Source: Viola odorata
Taxonomy: Eukaryota > Streptophyta > Magnoliopsida > Malpighiales > Violaceae
Length of the DNA: 64,000 bases
Assembly (NCBI GenBank): GCA_963691705.1
Contig: OY829540.1
Location: 630,001-694,000, forward strand
Direction: 5' to 3'
The stretch's first letter is position 1, and each line of letters opens with the position of its first letter. Made by a program: the position numbers and the translations under genes. Shown piece after piece: positions 1 to 10,800 of this stretch. The notes beneath the pieces are model-generated. The model searched no databases. It saw only the letters and a program-made list of their open reading frames with translations, and had not been told where the DNA came from.

Positions 1-35
1 AGTTCATCTCATCTTTTCCTTTCACAATCTGCATC

Positions 36-413
36 ATGGATCATTTGACCAAAAAATTTCTCCTATCCAAGGGCCATACTCTCAAGAACCTCAATGATGG
101 AGACGTCGGGTTCCTGGAGAATATGCTGATCAAGACCTCCGAGGACATCTTGGAGTTGCAAGGGATGCTGACCCCACTCCATTCTAGGCTGGGAGCTACA
201 TCTCTGGAGGATTTCAGTCCTCTAGAGAGCGTATCGAAGTTGGCCACCTCTATCGCTCGGATTCAAGTGGTGATCGCCATGCTGCAGCAACGCAAGGACA
301 TGCTGGGGTGCTGCTTGAAGGGAATGAGGGTCACCTCTGCTGACCTAACTCTGGTCATGGACTCCCTGAGAGACATTCCCGATATACCCGAGGATGCTTG
401 TTCTGACGCCTGA
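36..413 (+). CDS. Small hypothetical protein, antisense side of element A
   Basis: The frame encodes 125 residues from ATG at 36 to TGA. I do not recognise the family. The protein is Leu-rich and predicted largely helical, with no signal peptide or membrane segment. It ends in an acidic tail rich in Asp and Pro. A clear plant-type polyadenylation context (AATAAATAAA near 490) follows about 75 bases downstream, and a C/T-rich leader precedes the ATG. It is the first of four plus-strand gene-like units in a row (36-413, 879-1301, 1773-3720, 4384-6766), which suggests it belongs to the same antisense cassette. It could also be the last exon of a gene that starts left of the window. Confidence 0.4.
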   Translation: MDHLTKKFLLSKGHTLKNLNDGDVGFLENMLIKTSEDILELQGMLTPLHSRLGATSLEDFSPLESVSKLATSIARIQVVIAMLQQRKDMLGCCLKGMRVTSADLTLVMDSLRDIPDIPEDACSDA

Positions 414-487
414 CGGCAATGGCTCCCTTTGAGCCTTTTCTTCTCTTTCTCTATGTACACAGCTGTACCTCTTGGCCATTAGGCCAT

Positions 488-815
488 AATAAATAAACTG
501 TTTTTATTATGCCCCTTGTAACTTTTCTTCTTTTTCAATGCGCCCTTTGTCTTTTTTCGATTGGAGGCATCCTTAGCCCAACTGAAAATGAGTCAGTCAT
601 TGGACGGTTTCCTCGCTAACCGTTCTGCATTAATTCTGCGCCGCTGCTCCCTTGCCAACTGATTGGGCTAATTTTCGGTTTTCCACGATCTGTGGGAGAT
701 TTCAACAGGCGTGACTGCAAATTTATATTTGCACTTCAAGTTGTACAAGTGTCGGTTCTCAAGAGTCATGTTGGGTGATCGAAAAGCTTTTCCCCCTCCT
801 TTGGCTATTTAATAG
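488..815 (+). promoter_or_regulatory. Poly(A)-signal-like site and TATA-like box between two small antisense ORFs
   Basis: AATAAATAAA lies about 75 bases after the stop of the 36-413 ORF. At 806-815 TATTTAATAG sits about 65 bases before the ATG at 879, followed by a C/T-rich leader, the usual shape of a plant core promoter. The rest of 414-878 shows no gene. This is pattern matching only. Confidence 0.3.
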
Positions 816-878
816 GATTCTTTCTCCCATTTCTGTTCATCTTTTTCCTTTTCCCCTTGACAAGTTGTCTGTGATCTC

Positions 879-1301
879 ATGGCTGATTCTCATTTTTTAG
901 ATACTGCTGCGCGGGATTCTCCGCCAACTCCTCCGACTTCGCCTGATTCAGACAATCCTCCTCCGTCGCCTCTATGGAGGCCGTTTGTCCGTCGGCGGGG
1001 TCGTAAGAGGTTGAAGAAAAATGTCTCAAAGGTGTCTGAACCGCCTTTTAATTCCCCGATCCTTTCTGTTCAAAAGGGGGATGAACCATCTCTTCTTCCT
1101 CGTGATTCGCCAAAAATGGCCCTCTCTGCCTGCTCAGGGGTTGAAACGATGAAGCCAGTCGCCGAGGAGGAGTCCATCCAATCGATGATACACGTAGGAA
1201 AGAGGGTTGATGAGCCTTTTCCTCCCGTTAGCAGGGAGCTATCCTTTTCGGATGATGATGTAGTTTATTGTTATGGTATCTCTTGGTCTGATGGCAATTA
1301 G
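879..1301 (+). CDS. Small basic, Pro/Ser-rich hypothetical protein, antisense side of element A
   Basis: This 140-residue frame starts at ATG 879 and ends at TAG 1301. The N-terminal third is Pro/Ser-rich, followed by a strongly basic patch (RPFVRRRGRKRLKK, about residues 37-50) that looks like a nuclear localisation signal. An acidic SFSDDD stretch lies near the C-terminus. I recognise no domain. The composition (disordered, basic) resembles the linker parts of the two larger antisense genes downstream, so it may be a remnant or a small member of the same cassette. The TATA-like box at 806-815 and the C/T-rich leader precede it. No frame break is visible. Confidence 0.35.
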   Translation: MADSHFLDTAARDSPPTPPTSPDSDNPPPSPLWRPFVRRRGRKRLKKNVSKVSEPPFNSPILSVQKGDEPSLLPRDSPKMALSACSGVETMKPVAEEESIQSMIHVGKRVDEPFPPVSRELSFSDDDVVYCYGISWSDGN

Positions 1302-1526
1302 TTTAGCTTGTCTTGCCTCTTTGTAGATGTCGTATGGCTTTTTGAAAATAAGATAACGCTTCATTTTCCTTTTGTTCTCCTATCGCCTTCTCGCGCCATT
1401 TCTTTAAACATCAAGGGTTGCCGTGGAGGGATACCTGTCGCTGGGTGCGACCGTCTTTCGGCCTTTAGTCAGTAACTGTCTTCTCCCACAGACATAATTG
1501 ACTGTCCACGCGTCACTTTCTGCTCC

Positions 1527-1580
1527 ACACGTGTTTCACTTTTACAGGTTGTCTTCTTCCTCAAGTTTGACCTTTATAAG
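1527..1580 (+). promoter_or_regulatory. Candidate promoter of antisense gene I (G-box plus TATA)
   Basis: The palindrome ACACGTGT (G-box core CACGTG) is at 1527-1534 and TATAAG at 1575-1580, about 195 bases before the ATG at 1773. The stretch between is C/T-rich like a plant 5' leader. The same pair of elements stands before antisense gene II (4042-4049 and 4208-4215). Confidence 0.4.
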
Positions 1581-1772
1581 GGAACCGTCATTCTCTTTTA
1601 TTACTTTTGTCAATATTTTGAAATTTTTCACACTTTCTTTTTCTCCTGTGCTTCTACCCTGCTCAAGATAAGTTTCTGCAACTGCTCCCCAGCGCCGACA
1701 GCCTATTTACTGGCTTTTTGTTCCAGGTATTCTGTTCTTCTCTCGTCGTAGTTTTTATTTTTCCCGTCCCTT

Positions 1773-3720
1773 ATGTCTCATACTAAAGCCTCGGCGAGTG
1801 CCGAAAATCCCATAGATCTCTAGGCTAGAAGAGCTCGTAGTATTTTTGATTGTAATGAAGTTTTGAAGGCGGAATTAGAGGAGAACAGTATCACCTTCCC
1901 CTTGGGTTGCCGCCCTCATATCCCCACGAAGGATATTCGGCTTCATGATGCCATGTGGGGAACGTTCCGGGTGGTTTATTTCAAGATGTTCCTCTACGGA
2001 TTTCATCTCCCCATCCATACTTCTCTGATAAAGCTGCTAAATCATTACGATCTCAATCCCCTTCAAATAACCCCGTCCTCCTGGTGCGGGATTTATGCCT
2101 TCCTTCGCTCATGCGAGATGAAGTATATTTTCACTCCCTCCCTCGATCTGTTCCGCATATTTTTCAGCTTGAGCTGTCGCGACTGCCTGGTGGATATCAC
2201 CCCAAGATGGAATGACGTCATCGTGCAATTTTTCTGGCGGAACTTTCAAGGTTTTGAGGACAACGTGGGCAACTGGAAAAATGGCTTCTTCACCCTTCGC
2301 CTATCGTCCCGCTGGTGGCGCGGGGGTTTTAACCGAGAGATTTCCAACGCTGCTTGAAAAAACCAGAAGTACTATCTAGCATTAACGTGTCCCATGTTAC
2401 CGCCCTGTTAGAAATAGAAGGGCCTTTCCGCATTCGGGAATTTGCTCAGTTCAGACCCTTGAAAGAGTGTGTCGTTGGTGAGTTTTTCTTTTGCCATGTT
2501 ATTACTTTGATTTGCTTGCTGCATTAACATGCTTCGCTGGCAGGTGGCGCTGAGGGTCGTTCCTCCAGGGAGAATAACACTCCTCTGAACGTGGTGCCAC
2601 TTCAGACGTTACCTCCTTCTCCACCGCCTGAAAGCTCCAGCCATCCGACTATTCCGCCAAGGAAAAGGAGAGTTAAGACCGTCGCAACACGCAGTGCTTC
2701 CGCTCAACCTTCTCATTTTCTTGAGAATTGGTTGCCGCCTCGGGGTAGGGGAGTGACTCCGAGTCATCCTATGACGGAAATAGCTGACAATGATAGCGAG
2801 AGCATGAATGCCGGTTCTGAACTACGTCACGCCACCATCGCCCAACGAATGAAGCTTCAGGCGAGAAAAAATGATTCCGTGGTGGAGTCAACCGAGGACG
2901 ATAGCGAAGAGATGGCTGTCGAGACGGAGCGTCTCCGAAAGAAAATCCGGAAAGAGAAGACTGGTCCACCGGTTCCTCCCTTGAGGGAAGTTAACGCAGT
3001 TCCTACTGCTGAGGTTGACACCTCTCGTGCCGCGAGTACCTCGCAAGTAGCGGAGGTTGTCAAGGTGTCTCCTGCCATTCCTTCCAAAGCTAATGAGGTT
3101 TCAGCGGCGGTGGATTCACCCTTGCCGCCTGGTGACCCTGGTTCTCCGATCTCTTCCTATATTCCAGATGTGACCGTGCCAGTTTCGAATCCAAGTGTTC
3201 CTCCTGAACCTTCCCCGAGGACAAGGAAGAGTTCCTGCGACATCCCCCTGAAGTTCAGCACTCACGCCTTCTGAACGACATGTTGGCCAGCTTCCGCGAG
3301 CTGCACTATTTTCTCGAGGATCAGAGCGACAAAGTTCGGTGCTCTCCCGGTTCGAAAGAACAATTAGATGCCGCCCTGGCGAAGGTAACAGAGCTGTCAA
3401 AGCTTCAAGATCGAACCTGGGCAGAGTTGAACGAGTGCCGCACCGAGCTCGCATGAGAAAAATCAAAAGGAAAGGTGGCGGCCTACAAAAGGAACTCTTT
3501 CCTTCGTGAAGAGATATCGTCCCGTGACGCGGATTTGGCCAAGGTACCCTCGAAGATAGCCGGGTGGAAAGACAAGATCCTGGAAGTCTGTATCGCCGGA
3601 TTTATGGATCTCTATTGCCAGGGAACTGTTGACCCGTCTAAGTTGGCTGATTACGCCTCCAAGAAGATAAAGGATTTAAGCGAAAGCGAGGGAGATCTTC
3701 TTTCTTTCAGAGAGGAGTAG
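1773..3720 (+). pseudogene. Antisense gene I: 'putative gypsy type transposon' (PF04195-like) protein with coiled-coil tail, broken
   Basis: The frame opens at ATG 1773, meets a TAG at about 1821 (consistent with a Gln codon), and continues to 2357 with a globular domain. Its pattern (LPIHTSLIKLLNHYDLNPLQ, then a Ser/Ala-Trp-Cys-Tyr-Ala-Phe helix, ITPRW, RWWRGGF) matches the plant family known as 'putative gypsy type transposon' (PF04195). A one-base slip near 2357 moves to the next frame. That frame runs to a 66-base GT-AG intron (2478-2543), and after splicing continues in phase into a disordered Pro/Ser-rich region with basic patches (2591-3274). A further frame change near 3260 leads into a helical, coiled-coil-like tail with one TGA (about 3455), ending at 3720. 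The family is known as an extra ORF in Tat elements. The function is unknown. It lies antisense to element A's pol. Confidence 0.65.
2478..2543 (+). other. Intron of antisense gene I (66 bp, phase 1)
   Basis: Donor GTGAGT at 2478, acceptor TGGCAG ending at 2543. Joining the flanks in phase 1 completes a Gly codon and keeps the frame open into the disordered region that follows. The frame before the intron would otherwise not connect. The paralogue has an intron at the same place and phase (5096-5165). Confidence 0.65.
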
Positions 3721-4041
3721 GGAAAGGGTAGTTGCGATATCCGTGCCAATCAATGAATGGTCGAGGCTGACCCTTTAGAGGATTTTCCTCTTTTTTTTGC
3801 TTTTTCTGTTTTGTAATAACGCCTTATCGCGCAACGATATCTGTACTTTATAATAACTGATCTTCATTTCGCTTTCCCGCGTTATCTCGAAAGTTGCTGG
3901 CTTTGTTAACGCCATTATGCCTTATCTCCATTATTGCAATATCGCTTTTGTCTTATTCCAGAAAATCATTTCTGCTTTTCAGTGCATTTAATGCTCACGA
4001 TCCTCTCATTAATGCGGGAGGAAAATCGTGACAGTACAGAC
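3721..4041 (+). other. Spacer after antisense gene I
   Basis: This AT-rich spacer is about 320 bases long. It follows the stop of gene I and has several AATAA-like motifs (for example near 3814 and 3850) that would suit a 3' end. I see no coding region in it. Confidence 0.4.
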
Positions 4042-4215
4042 ACACGTGTCCATTTTTTGTGACGCCACGGGCTAGCGTGCTCTAGAATTTTAGCAAAATC
4101 GAAGCGTTGTCGCACTTCTCTAGGATTGTACTCATTGCTTGAGTCTATTCCTTGTGACGCCTCACGCAACGACTGCAGCCTCCGTCGTTTCCTTTGACCA
4201 CTAGGGTTATAAAAA
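4042..4215 (+). promoter_or_regulatory. Candidate promoter of antisense gene II (G-box plus TATA)
   Basis: ACACGTGT at 4042-4049 and TATAAAAA at 4208-4215, about 170 bases before the ATG at 4384, followed by a long C/T-rich leader. The same two elements, in the same order, precede antisense gene I, although the spacing differs (about 40 versus 160 bases). Confidence 0.4.
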
Positions 4216-5095
4216 CCAACACTTATTTCTTTTCTTACTTTTGTCATTCTGTTTTCCTCATACTCTCTCTAACCGTCTTATTTTCTTTCCACCATTCCAG
4301 GCTGTCAAAGTGCTTTTTTTCTCTAAAGGTATTTCCTATTTTCTTCCATCGTCTTCTTCGTCTTTACTTTTTTATTTTCTGCCATGGCCAAGACTCGCCG
4401 CCCTAAGTCGAAGTCTGCCGATGAGAAAAAGATGGATATTACGGCTAGCAGTATCACCTCTGAAATCGCTCTCAATGAACATTTAGCTGCACATAATGCT
4501 GTTATCCCTGACGGTTATAAGGCCACCGTTGCCCCTGAGTCGATACGCTTGAATAGCATTTTGACGGGTAACCGTAGGGTTCTGTACGCACAAATGTTCC
4601 GTTATAGTTTCCGACTTCCCATCGACCCTTTCATAAAATAGTTGCTTGTTGCCTGCGATTTGAATCCCGTTCAATTAGCCCCAAATGCATATTGCTGTGT
4701 TTATGCCTTTCTGGAACTTTGTAAATATAAGGGAATTACTTCTCCTTCTCTTTTGTTGCTTAAGTTAGTTTTTAAGCTGATGAAGTGTCGGGGTGTGATA
4801 ACGATATCGCCCCGATACGACGATGATTCCCTCAAGTCTTTTACTTGGAAACTCCTCCACATCAAGTCTTCTGTCGATGCTTGGAAAAAGGAGTTATTTG
4901 TGATAAATCTTCCCGAAGCTCCTGGTTCCTGGTGGCGATCTGGGTTTAACCAAGACGTCAAGGATAACGTCTGGGGCCGGTCGGAGAGCCTTCCTCCGCG
5001 TGAACAAGGCTGGCTAGACAAATTGCTTCAACTGGAAATCAGCGTTCACATCCGTTATGTGGCGTGCGGGGCTGATATCAAGGACTGTGTTAGAC

Positions 5096-5165
5096 GTGAG
5101 TGTCGTGTCGCTTCCTTCCTTACTATCGCTGATACTAATGCTAACATTATTTTGTGATCATGCAG
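5096..5165 (+). other. Intron 1 of antisense gene II (70 bp, phase 1)
   Basis: Donor GTGAGT at 5096, acceptor CATGCAG ending at 5165. The upstream frame ends one base into a codon, and the downstream exon continues in phase into the basic RRRLKRAQ region. Position and phase match the intron of gene I. Confidence 0.65.
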
Positions 5166-5524
5166 CGACGGATCCCAATTACAAGCCTGAAAGCGTTAGA
5201 AGACGACTGAAAAGGGCCCAGGAGAGAGAAGAAAAAGAGAGGGCCGCCTCCACGGGAGCTACTGATAACCCAACTGTGCTACCGACTACTTCCGTGAGCC
5301 TTGCTCAAGTATCCTCTTCCTCAGCTGGTGAGGGAAATACCGACATCCCTTCAGGTATCCCCATCGTGACCGTCGCTGCCCCTCCTGCTCAACCATCTTC
5401 TTCTAAAGTCCCTAAGGCCCTTGCCAAAGGAAAAAAGAAGAAAAGAACGAGAAGTGTTGCCGCTCTCACTCCTTCTCCGGACGCGGCAGCCTCTTCTGAA
5501 GCGCCTCCTCTTAACACTGCTATC

Positions 5525-5622
5525 GTGAGTGTACTTTTTGACTGCGATATGTCGTATATTGATGTCTGTCGTTGTTTTTTTCTGTTTCTCTTATCTACGT
5601 TTTATACTGGGTTCTTTGCAAG
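5525..5622 (+). other. Possible intron 2 of antisense gene II
   Basis: GTGAGT at 5525 and a T-rich tract ending TTTGCAAG at 5622 bracket about 98 bases rich in T. Joining at exactly these sites leaves the frame off by one. A donor at 5529 (GTGTAC) would keep it. The exact splice sites are therefore unsettled. Confidence 0.4.
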
Positions 5623-6766
5623 ATACTGTTGTTGTTTCCGCATCTCCCATAGACGATATGGATATGGGTTATGTGTTGGGTGGTTCCAAGAAAAGATCTC
5701 GGCCAAAGGGTGAGGGTGGAAGCTTATCCTCAACTATCGCTGCCACGGAAGTCCAATCTGACAGCGTCTTCGTGTCTACGGGCATTCCCCAGAATCACCC
5801 TTCTGAGTTTCTAGTGAACATGGGTATGGCGGAGTCCTTTGGGGCTTCGCCCAATTCTTTTGGTGGACCCGTTCATTCATATGGTCCTAACTTGGACTAC
5901 CAAGAAGGTTTACAGGACTTTTCGGGCTACCATCCTCACGGTTCCTACATCGTCCAAGGGGGGCCTTCTACACAGGTTCGCCCTCCTATTCCTTTGGCAT
6001 TTGTCCCCTCAAGCGTTCCTTTGTCGCAACGCTCTGGCGAGGGGGCCGCCGCTTCGACTTTGCTGCGGATCTAAGCTCATCGAGTGAGCCCGGCACTGTG
6101 ACTCACCAAGTGGGCTTATATGATTTTCGTAATACATGCTTAGCGGCTATCGAAGGTGATGGCTCGGACGAGGTTTCTGCTTTCTTAGCGGCCCAGATAT
6201 TATCGTCTACTGCCGAACAGGAAGCTTTCCTCTCTAAGGTTGATGACGACAAAGCAAATTCGCTACGCTCTAGTCTCTTTACCAATTTCGTGAAATTTCA
6301 TTACTGGACAGAGCACGTACAACGTCAGGCTGCCTCTCTTACCGCGTCCCTTTCTGAACTTTTGCGAGAGCGAAATGAGAAGAATAAGTTGCTGGAGGAA
6401 CGCACTCGATTATTACTGGCCCAGCAGGAACTGAAAGGGCAAGCGTCGACCCTTGATGCTGCCCTGACAGCAGAAAGAGCCAAGAATGCCACCCTGGAAG
6501 AAGAGAAGTCGTCCTTGATATGGGAGAAAACTGCCTTGGAGGAGAAGAAGGTCGTTCTGGAAGAGGAGTCAGCCGATAAGAGTCTGTGGAATGTCGAGCG
6601 GACTGCCGCTATTTTGGTTGAATGCTTCGAGGAGGTCCATGGGGTTGACGTATACAAAGGTGACGAGGCCACGAAGGCTTTCAAGCAGAAGTCTGCTGAC
6701 CTCAACGAAGCGGGCTTCCACCGAGCTAAGGCAGAGGGTTGGAAACGAAGGAACCCCGAGGGCTGA

Positions 6767-7342
6767 CGCACCCCAAAACTTTTGCCGCCTTTTCCGTAGT
6801 CATTAGGAATTTCCAAGCTTTTTATTTTCTACTTCCGCGGCATTATTGTTTTGACCCTTAGAATTCGTGACCTTTCAAAGGCACTTTCATGTATTTAAAC
6901 AGTTTATATCTTTACTGCTGCCTTTCCTTTTCTTTAATTTTCACCTTTTGAAATTCCCTCGGTGCTGTTATCGCCCTGATAACATAGTGTGTTTACTCTT
7001 TCGAGTAGGCTCCTAGCGTTTTGTCAACAGAAATCGCTGTAGTCAGTATCGGGTTGGCTTTCCCAATGAGCCTCATAATATCACCACTAGTGCGATCGTC
7101 AATCTTTCCGCTGCTCGAAAAGTATTCTGCACATTCTTAATTGTAAACCATTAGTAGCATAACATGTCATAGGAGACAGTAATTACCCGTAGGAGCCTTT
7201 CTGCTGCCATCATAGGGCGTTAGCATGGAAACCGCGCAAATCGCTTTATCAGCTCTATACTTCACCAGGGATTACGCATCTGGTTACTAGCTGGAATTTC
7301 ACGATTCTTCTCGTTTCCATATTTCCACGATCGGCCTGGAAA
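6767..7342. other. Spacer between antisense gene II and element A repeats
   Basis: No gene is seen here. The first part is AT-rich and may hold the 3' end of antisense gene II. The rest is mixed-composition 3' untranslated sequence of element A. Confidence 0.4.
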
Positions 7343-7790
7343 GTGCCTCATCTTAGTGAGCCGTCGGATCGGGACAGGCTGTCACAAGGATAGAACTTTT
7401 CACTTTCAGGCGCTGTCCTCGCGCCTAGAATCATGCCCTCACTTGATGAACCGACTACACTAGTCCGGTCACTAAGATAGGGCTTTTCGTTTCTAGGATG
7501 GAGTTACTATTTCCTTGGGGCGTGCCTTGTCTTGATGGGCTATCTCCACGAGAACAGTCAGTACAAGAAAAGGACTTTTCACTCCCAAGGATACCGGGTA
7601 GTGCCCTCACTTAGTGAGCCATCTGATCAGGACCGGCCATCACAAGGATAGGACTTTTCACTCCCGGGAGCATTAGGGATCTTTCAATCCCAACGCTAGT
7701 TCAAGGCGTGCTGGGTCGTGCCCTCACTTAGTGAGCCGTCTGATCATGACCAGCCATCACAAGGGTAGGACTTTTCACTCCCAGGATCCC
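7343..7790. repeat. Five-unit tandem repeat in the 3' untranslated region of element A
   Basis: Units begin near 7343, 7434, 7523, 7602 and 7719 and are about 80-117 bases long. Each opens with TGCC(C)TCA-C/T-TTAGTGAGCC or a variant, has a CACAAG(G)ATAG core and ends with ACTTTTCACTCC. The last two units are the most alike. Tandem repeats between pol and the 3' LTR are common in Tat elements. The units are too long and too uneven for a microsatellite. Confidence 0.8.
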
Positions 7791-7874
7791 CATTTTTTAT
7801 CTGTACAAAAGCAACCACGAACACCCAAGAAAGCTCTTTCTCCGAGCGTTAGCTAAGGTTAGGGTTGGCATCAG

Positions 7875-10800
7875 TCAAAGGTGCAGATAAAATAAAGTTC
7901 TAGGATAATATAATTTCAAACGAGCGATGTTCCAAGAGTTGGATAAGGGAGTACCATCGAGTGTCTTCAGATGATAGGCTCCTTTTCCGATAACGCGGGA
8001 AACGCGATACGGTCCCTCTCAGTTTGGATTGAGTTTCCCCACGCGTTGGCCAGCCGCTCGCTTGTCTCTAAGCACCAAGTCGCCTGTCTTTAGCAACCGT
8101 TCTTTGATGCGCCTGTTATGATAACGGGCCATCTTTCGCTTGTAATGTTGTGTTTTTAGGAGGGTTTCTTCTCGGACCTCCGGTAACGCGTCAAGGTTAG
8201 CCCGTAACTTTTCCTCATTTAGCTCCTCCCGAAAGTGAGCCACTCGCAAACTCATGGTCCTGATTTCTACCGGCGTAACAGCCTCGGTCCCGAAGGCCAA
8301 TGCGAAAGGTGTTTCTCCAGTACTGGTTTTTACCGTCATGCGGTACGCCCACATCACGTATGGCAGCTCGTCGGCCCACTTCTTTTTAGACCCCTCTAGG
8401 TTTTTCTTAATATCGCTGAGGATGCTCCGGTTGGTCACTTCCGCCTGTCCATTGGTTTGCGGGTGAGACACGGAAGAGTATCGCTGCTCAATCCCGAATT
8501 CCGAGCATTGGTCTTTGAAGAATTGACTGGTGAACTGTGTTCCGTTATCGCTGACTAGGATACGGGGTACGCCAAACCTCATAATAACTTGGTGTTTGAA
8601 GAAACGCCAAGTTTTCTCCGCAGTGATATTGGCAACCGCTTCAGCTTCCGCCCACTTCATAAAGTAGTCCACTGCCACTATTACAAATTTTAGTTGGGAC
8701 CTTGCCTTTGGAAATGGGCCCAAGATATCGATCCCCCATTTAGCAAAAGGACAAGGAGCGATAATCTCAGATATTTCGGTGGCAGGACGTCGAGGAATTT
8801 TGGAGAACTCTTGACACTTCGAGCAAGTTCGCACGTAGTTGTGGCAATCTCTCCGGATGGTGGGCCAGTAGAATCCAGATCTAAAAACTTGTGCAGCCAA
8901 GGTGCCACCTGACACGTGCATACCGCACACACCCTCGTGGATTTCGCGCAAGGTGTGAAGACCTTCTTGCTCCGTTATACATTTGGCGGCAGGGTGAGAA
9001 AAACATCTCCGAACCAAGTCCCCGTCATAGTACGTACAGCGAGTTGCCTGTTTCAGCACCCTTTTCTTTTCAGCGATATCCACAGGTAGTTCTTCGTATT
9101 TCAAGTATTTGATCACGGGAACCCACTAGTCATCCTCGAGTTCTTCCACACATAGAGACGCTTGCTCTTCCATGAAAGAAGGTATGGATAACTCACGGTA
9201 ATACACCCCTTCGGGTATGGACGCTTCCGGGTTTGCTGCCAGCTTAGCAAGACTGTCGGCTTAAGTGTTGTCCTCTCGGGGAATGTGCTCAAAGCTGACT
9301 TGCGTGCCTTCTTTCTTTATTTCCAATAGCTCTCGCATTACCTTGGCGAGGTACTGGACCATGATGGGCTCCCGAGCCTGAGAGCGCCCCAAGACCTGGT
9401 CGATTACTAGTTTGGAGTCACCACAAATTTTTAGACGCAGGTCTCCTGTTCTTCCGGTATCGTGCCTTCCTTTGGAAGAAAGGCTTCTCCCTATCCTGAG
9501 TTTGGCTAGTAACGCCTCGTATTCCGCCGCATTATTGGATAATGACTGTAGGATTCGGATGGCGTATTGTATTCACATATCGTGCGGCCTATTTATGAAG
9601 ATTCCTGCTCCAGCCAATTCTTGGTTTTTAGCTCCATCTACATGGACGATCCAGAGGTCCGTATAAGTTTCCAAGAACGGGAGATCCACGTCGCCCCATT
9701 CCTCTTCGGGTACGTCTGTTAACGGATCGTCTGTAAAGGTACATTCCGCTATAAAATCCGCTAGGATTTGAGCCTTCACAGATGGCCGGGACTGGTACCT
9801 CAGCCCGTATTGCTCGAGTTCGAGGGCCCAGATTAACATTCTTCCTGAGGACTCAGGCTTTCGAAATATTCTCTTCAGGGGTTGGTCTGTAAGCACGATA
9901 ACGGAGTAGGACTGGAAGTATCGGTCCATTTTTCGGGTGGCCTGTATTAGTGCGAACGCTATTTTCTCAATTCGGGCGTATCGCAGCTCCGCGTCCTTTA
10001 GAACGTGACTCACAAAATATATAGGGCGGTGCGCGTGGCTATCGTCATGAACAAGGACGGCACTAACCACTTCGTCAGTGGCGCCAAGGTATAGATATAA
10101 ATTATCACCCGGTTCCGGCCTGGTCAGCAGTAGGTCAGATGACAGGTAATCTTTTAGGTTAATGAACGCCTCTTCACATTCCAGGGTCCACTCGAATGGT
10201 GCTTTCTTGCGAATGACTTTGAAAAAAGGGAGACACTTCTCGCCTTGTTTGGAAATGAATCGTCCTAGGGCGATAACGCGCTCTGTTAGCCTTTATACTT
10301 CCTTGACGGTTCTTGGAGATATCATGTCTTGTATGGCTTTAATCTTTGAGGGATTAGGCTGGATTCCTTTTCGGCTGACTACGTAGCCCAGGAATTTCCC
10401 CGTCTGAAATGCAAACATGCATTTTCGGGGGTTCAATTTCATGCGGTGCCTTTTCATCACATCAAAGACTTCCTTCAGGTTCCGCAAGTGATCCTGAAAG
10501 TCCGCGCTCTTTACCAAAATATCGTCAATGTATGCTTTCACATTTCTTCCTATCTGTCCTTCGAATATCTTGTTTGTCATACGTTGGAACGTTGCTCCAG
10601 CGTTCTTTAGCCCAAATGGCATCGCCGTATAACAGTAAGTGGCCTTAGGAATGATGAAGGCAGTCTTTTCTTCATCTTCAACGGCCATGGGAATTTAGTG
10701 GTATCCGGAGTTAGTGTCAAGTGAGCTTAGATATGCGTACCCGGCAGTCTGATCGACTAGTTGGTCAATACGGGGAAGCGGGTAGCAATCCTTAGGGAAA

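Larger units (their letters stand above)
4384..6766 (+). pseudogene. Antisense gene II: paralogue of gene I with long coiled coil, broken
   Basis: ATG at 4384 lies in a good context after a C/T-rich leader. The N-terminus is Lys-rich. The PF04195-like domain runs to about 5095: LPIDPFIK, a TAG at 4639, then DLNPVQLAPNAYCCVYAF, ISPRYDD and SWWRSGFNQDV. It aligns with antisense gene I along its whole length. A 70-base phase-1 intron (5096-5165) is followed by a basic, Ser/Ala-rich region (RRRLKRAQEREEKERA; KGKKKKRTR). A second intron-like gap (5525-5622) leads to a Gly/Ser/Pro-rich region. After a slip near 6050 a coiled coil of about 200 residues follows (6098-6766, heptads rich in Glu, Leu and Lys). 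It ends with a conserved-looking GVDVYKGDEATKAF segment. Orientation is opposite to element A's pol. What the protein does is unknown. Confidence 0.65.

Noticed and set aside
6325..6816. 163-residue minus-strand frame
   Set aside because: Shadow of the coiled coil of antisense gene II; Ser/Arg-rich as expected from the opposite strand of Glu/Lys-rich codons.
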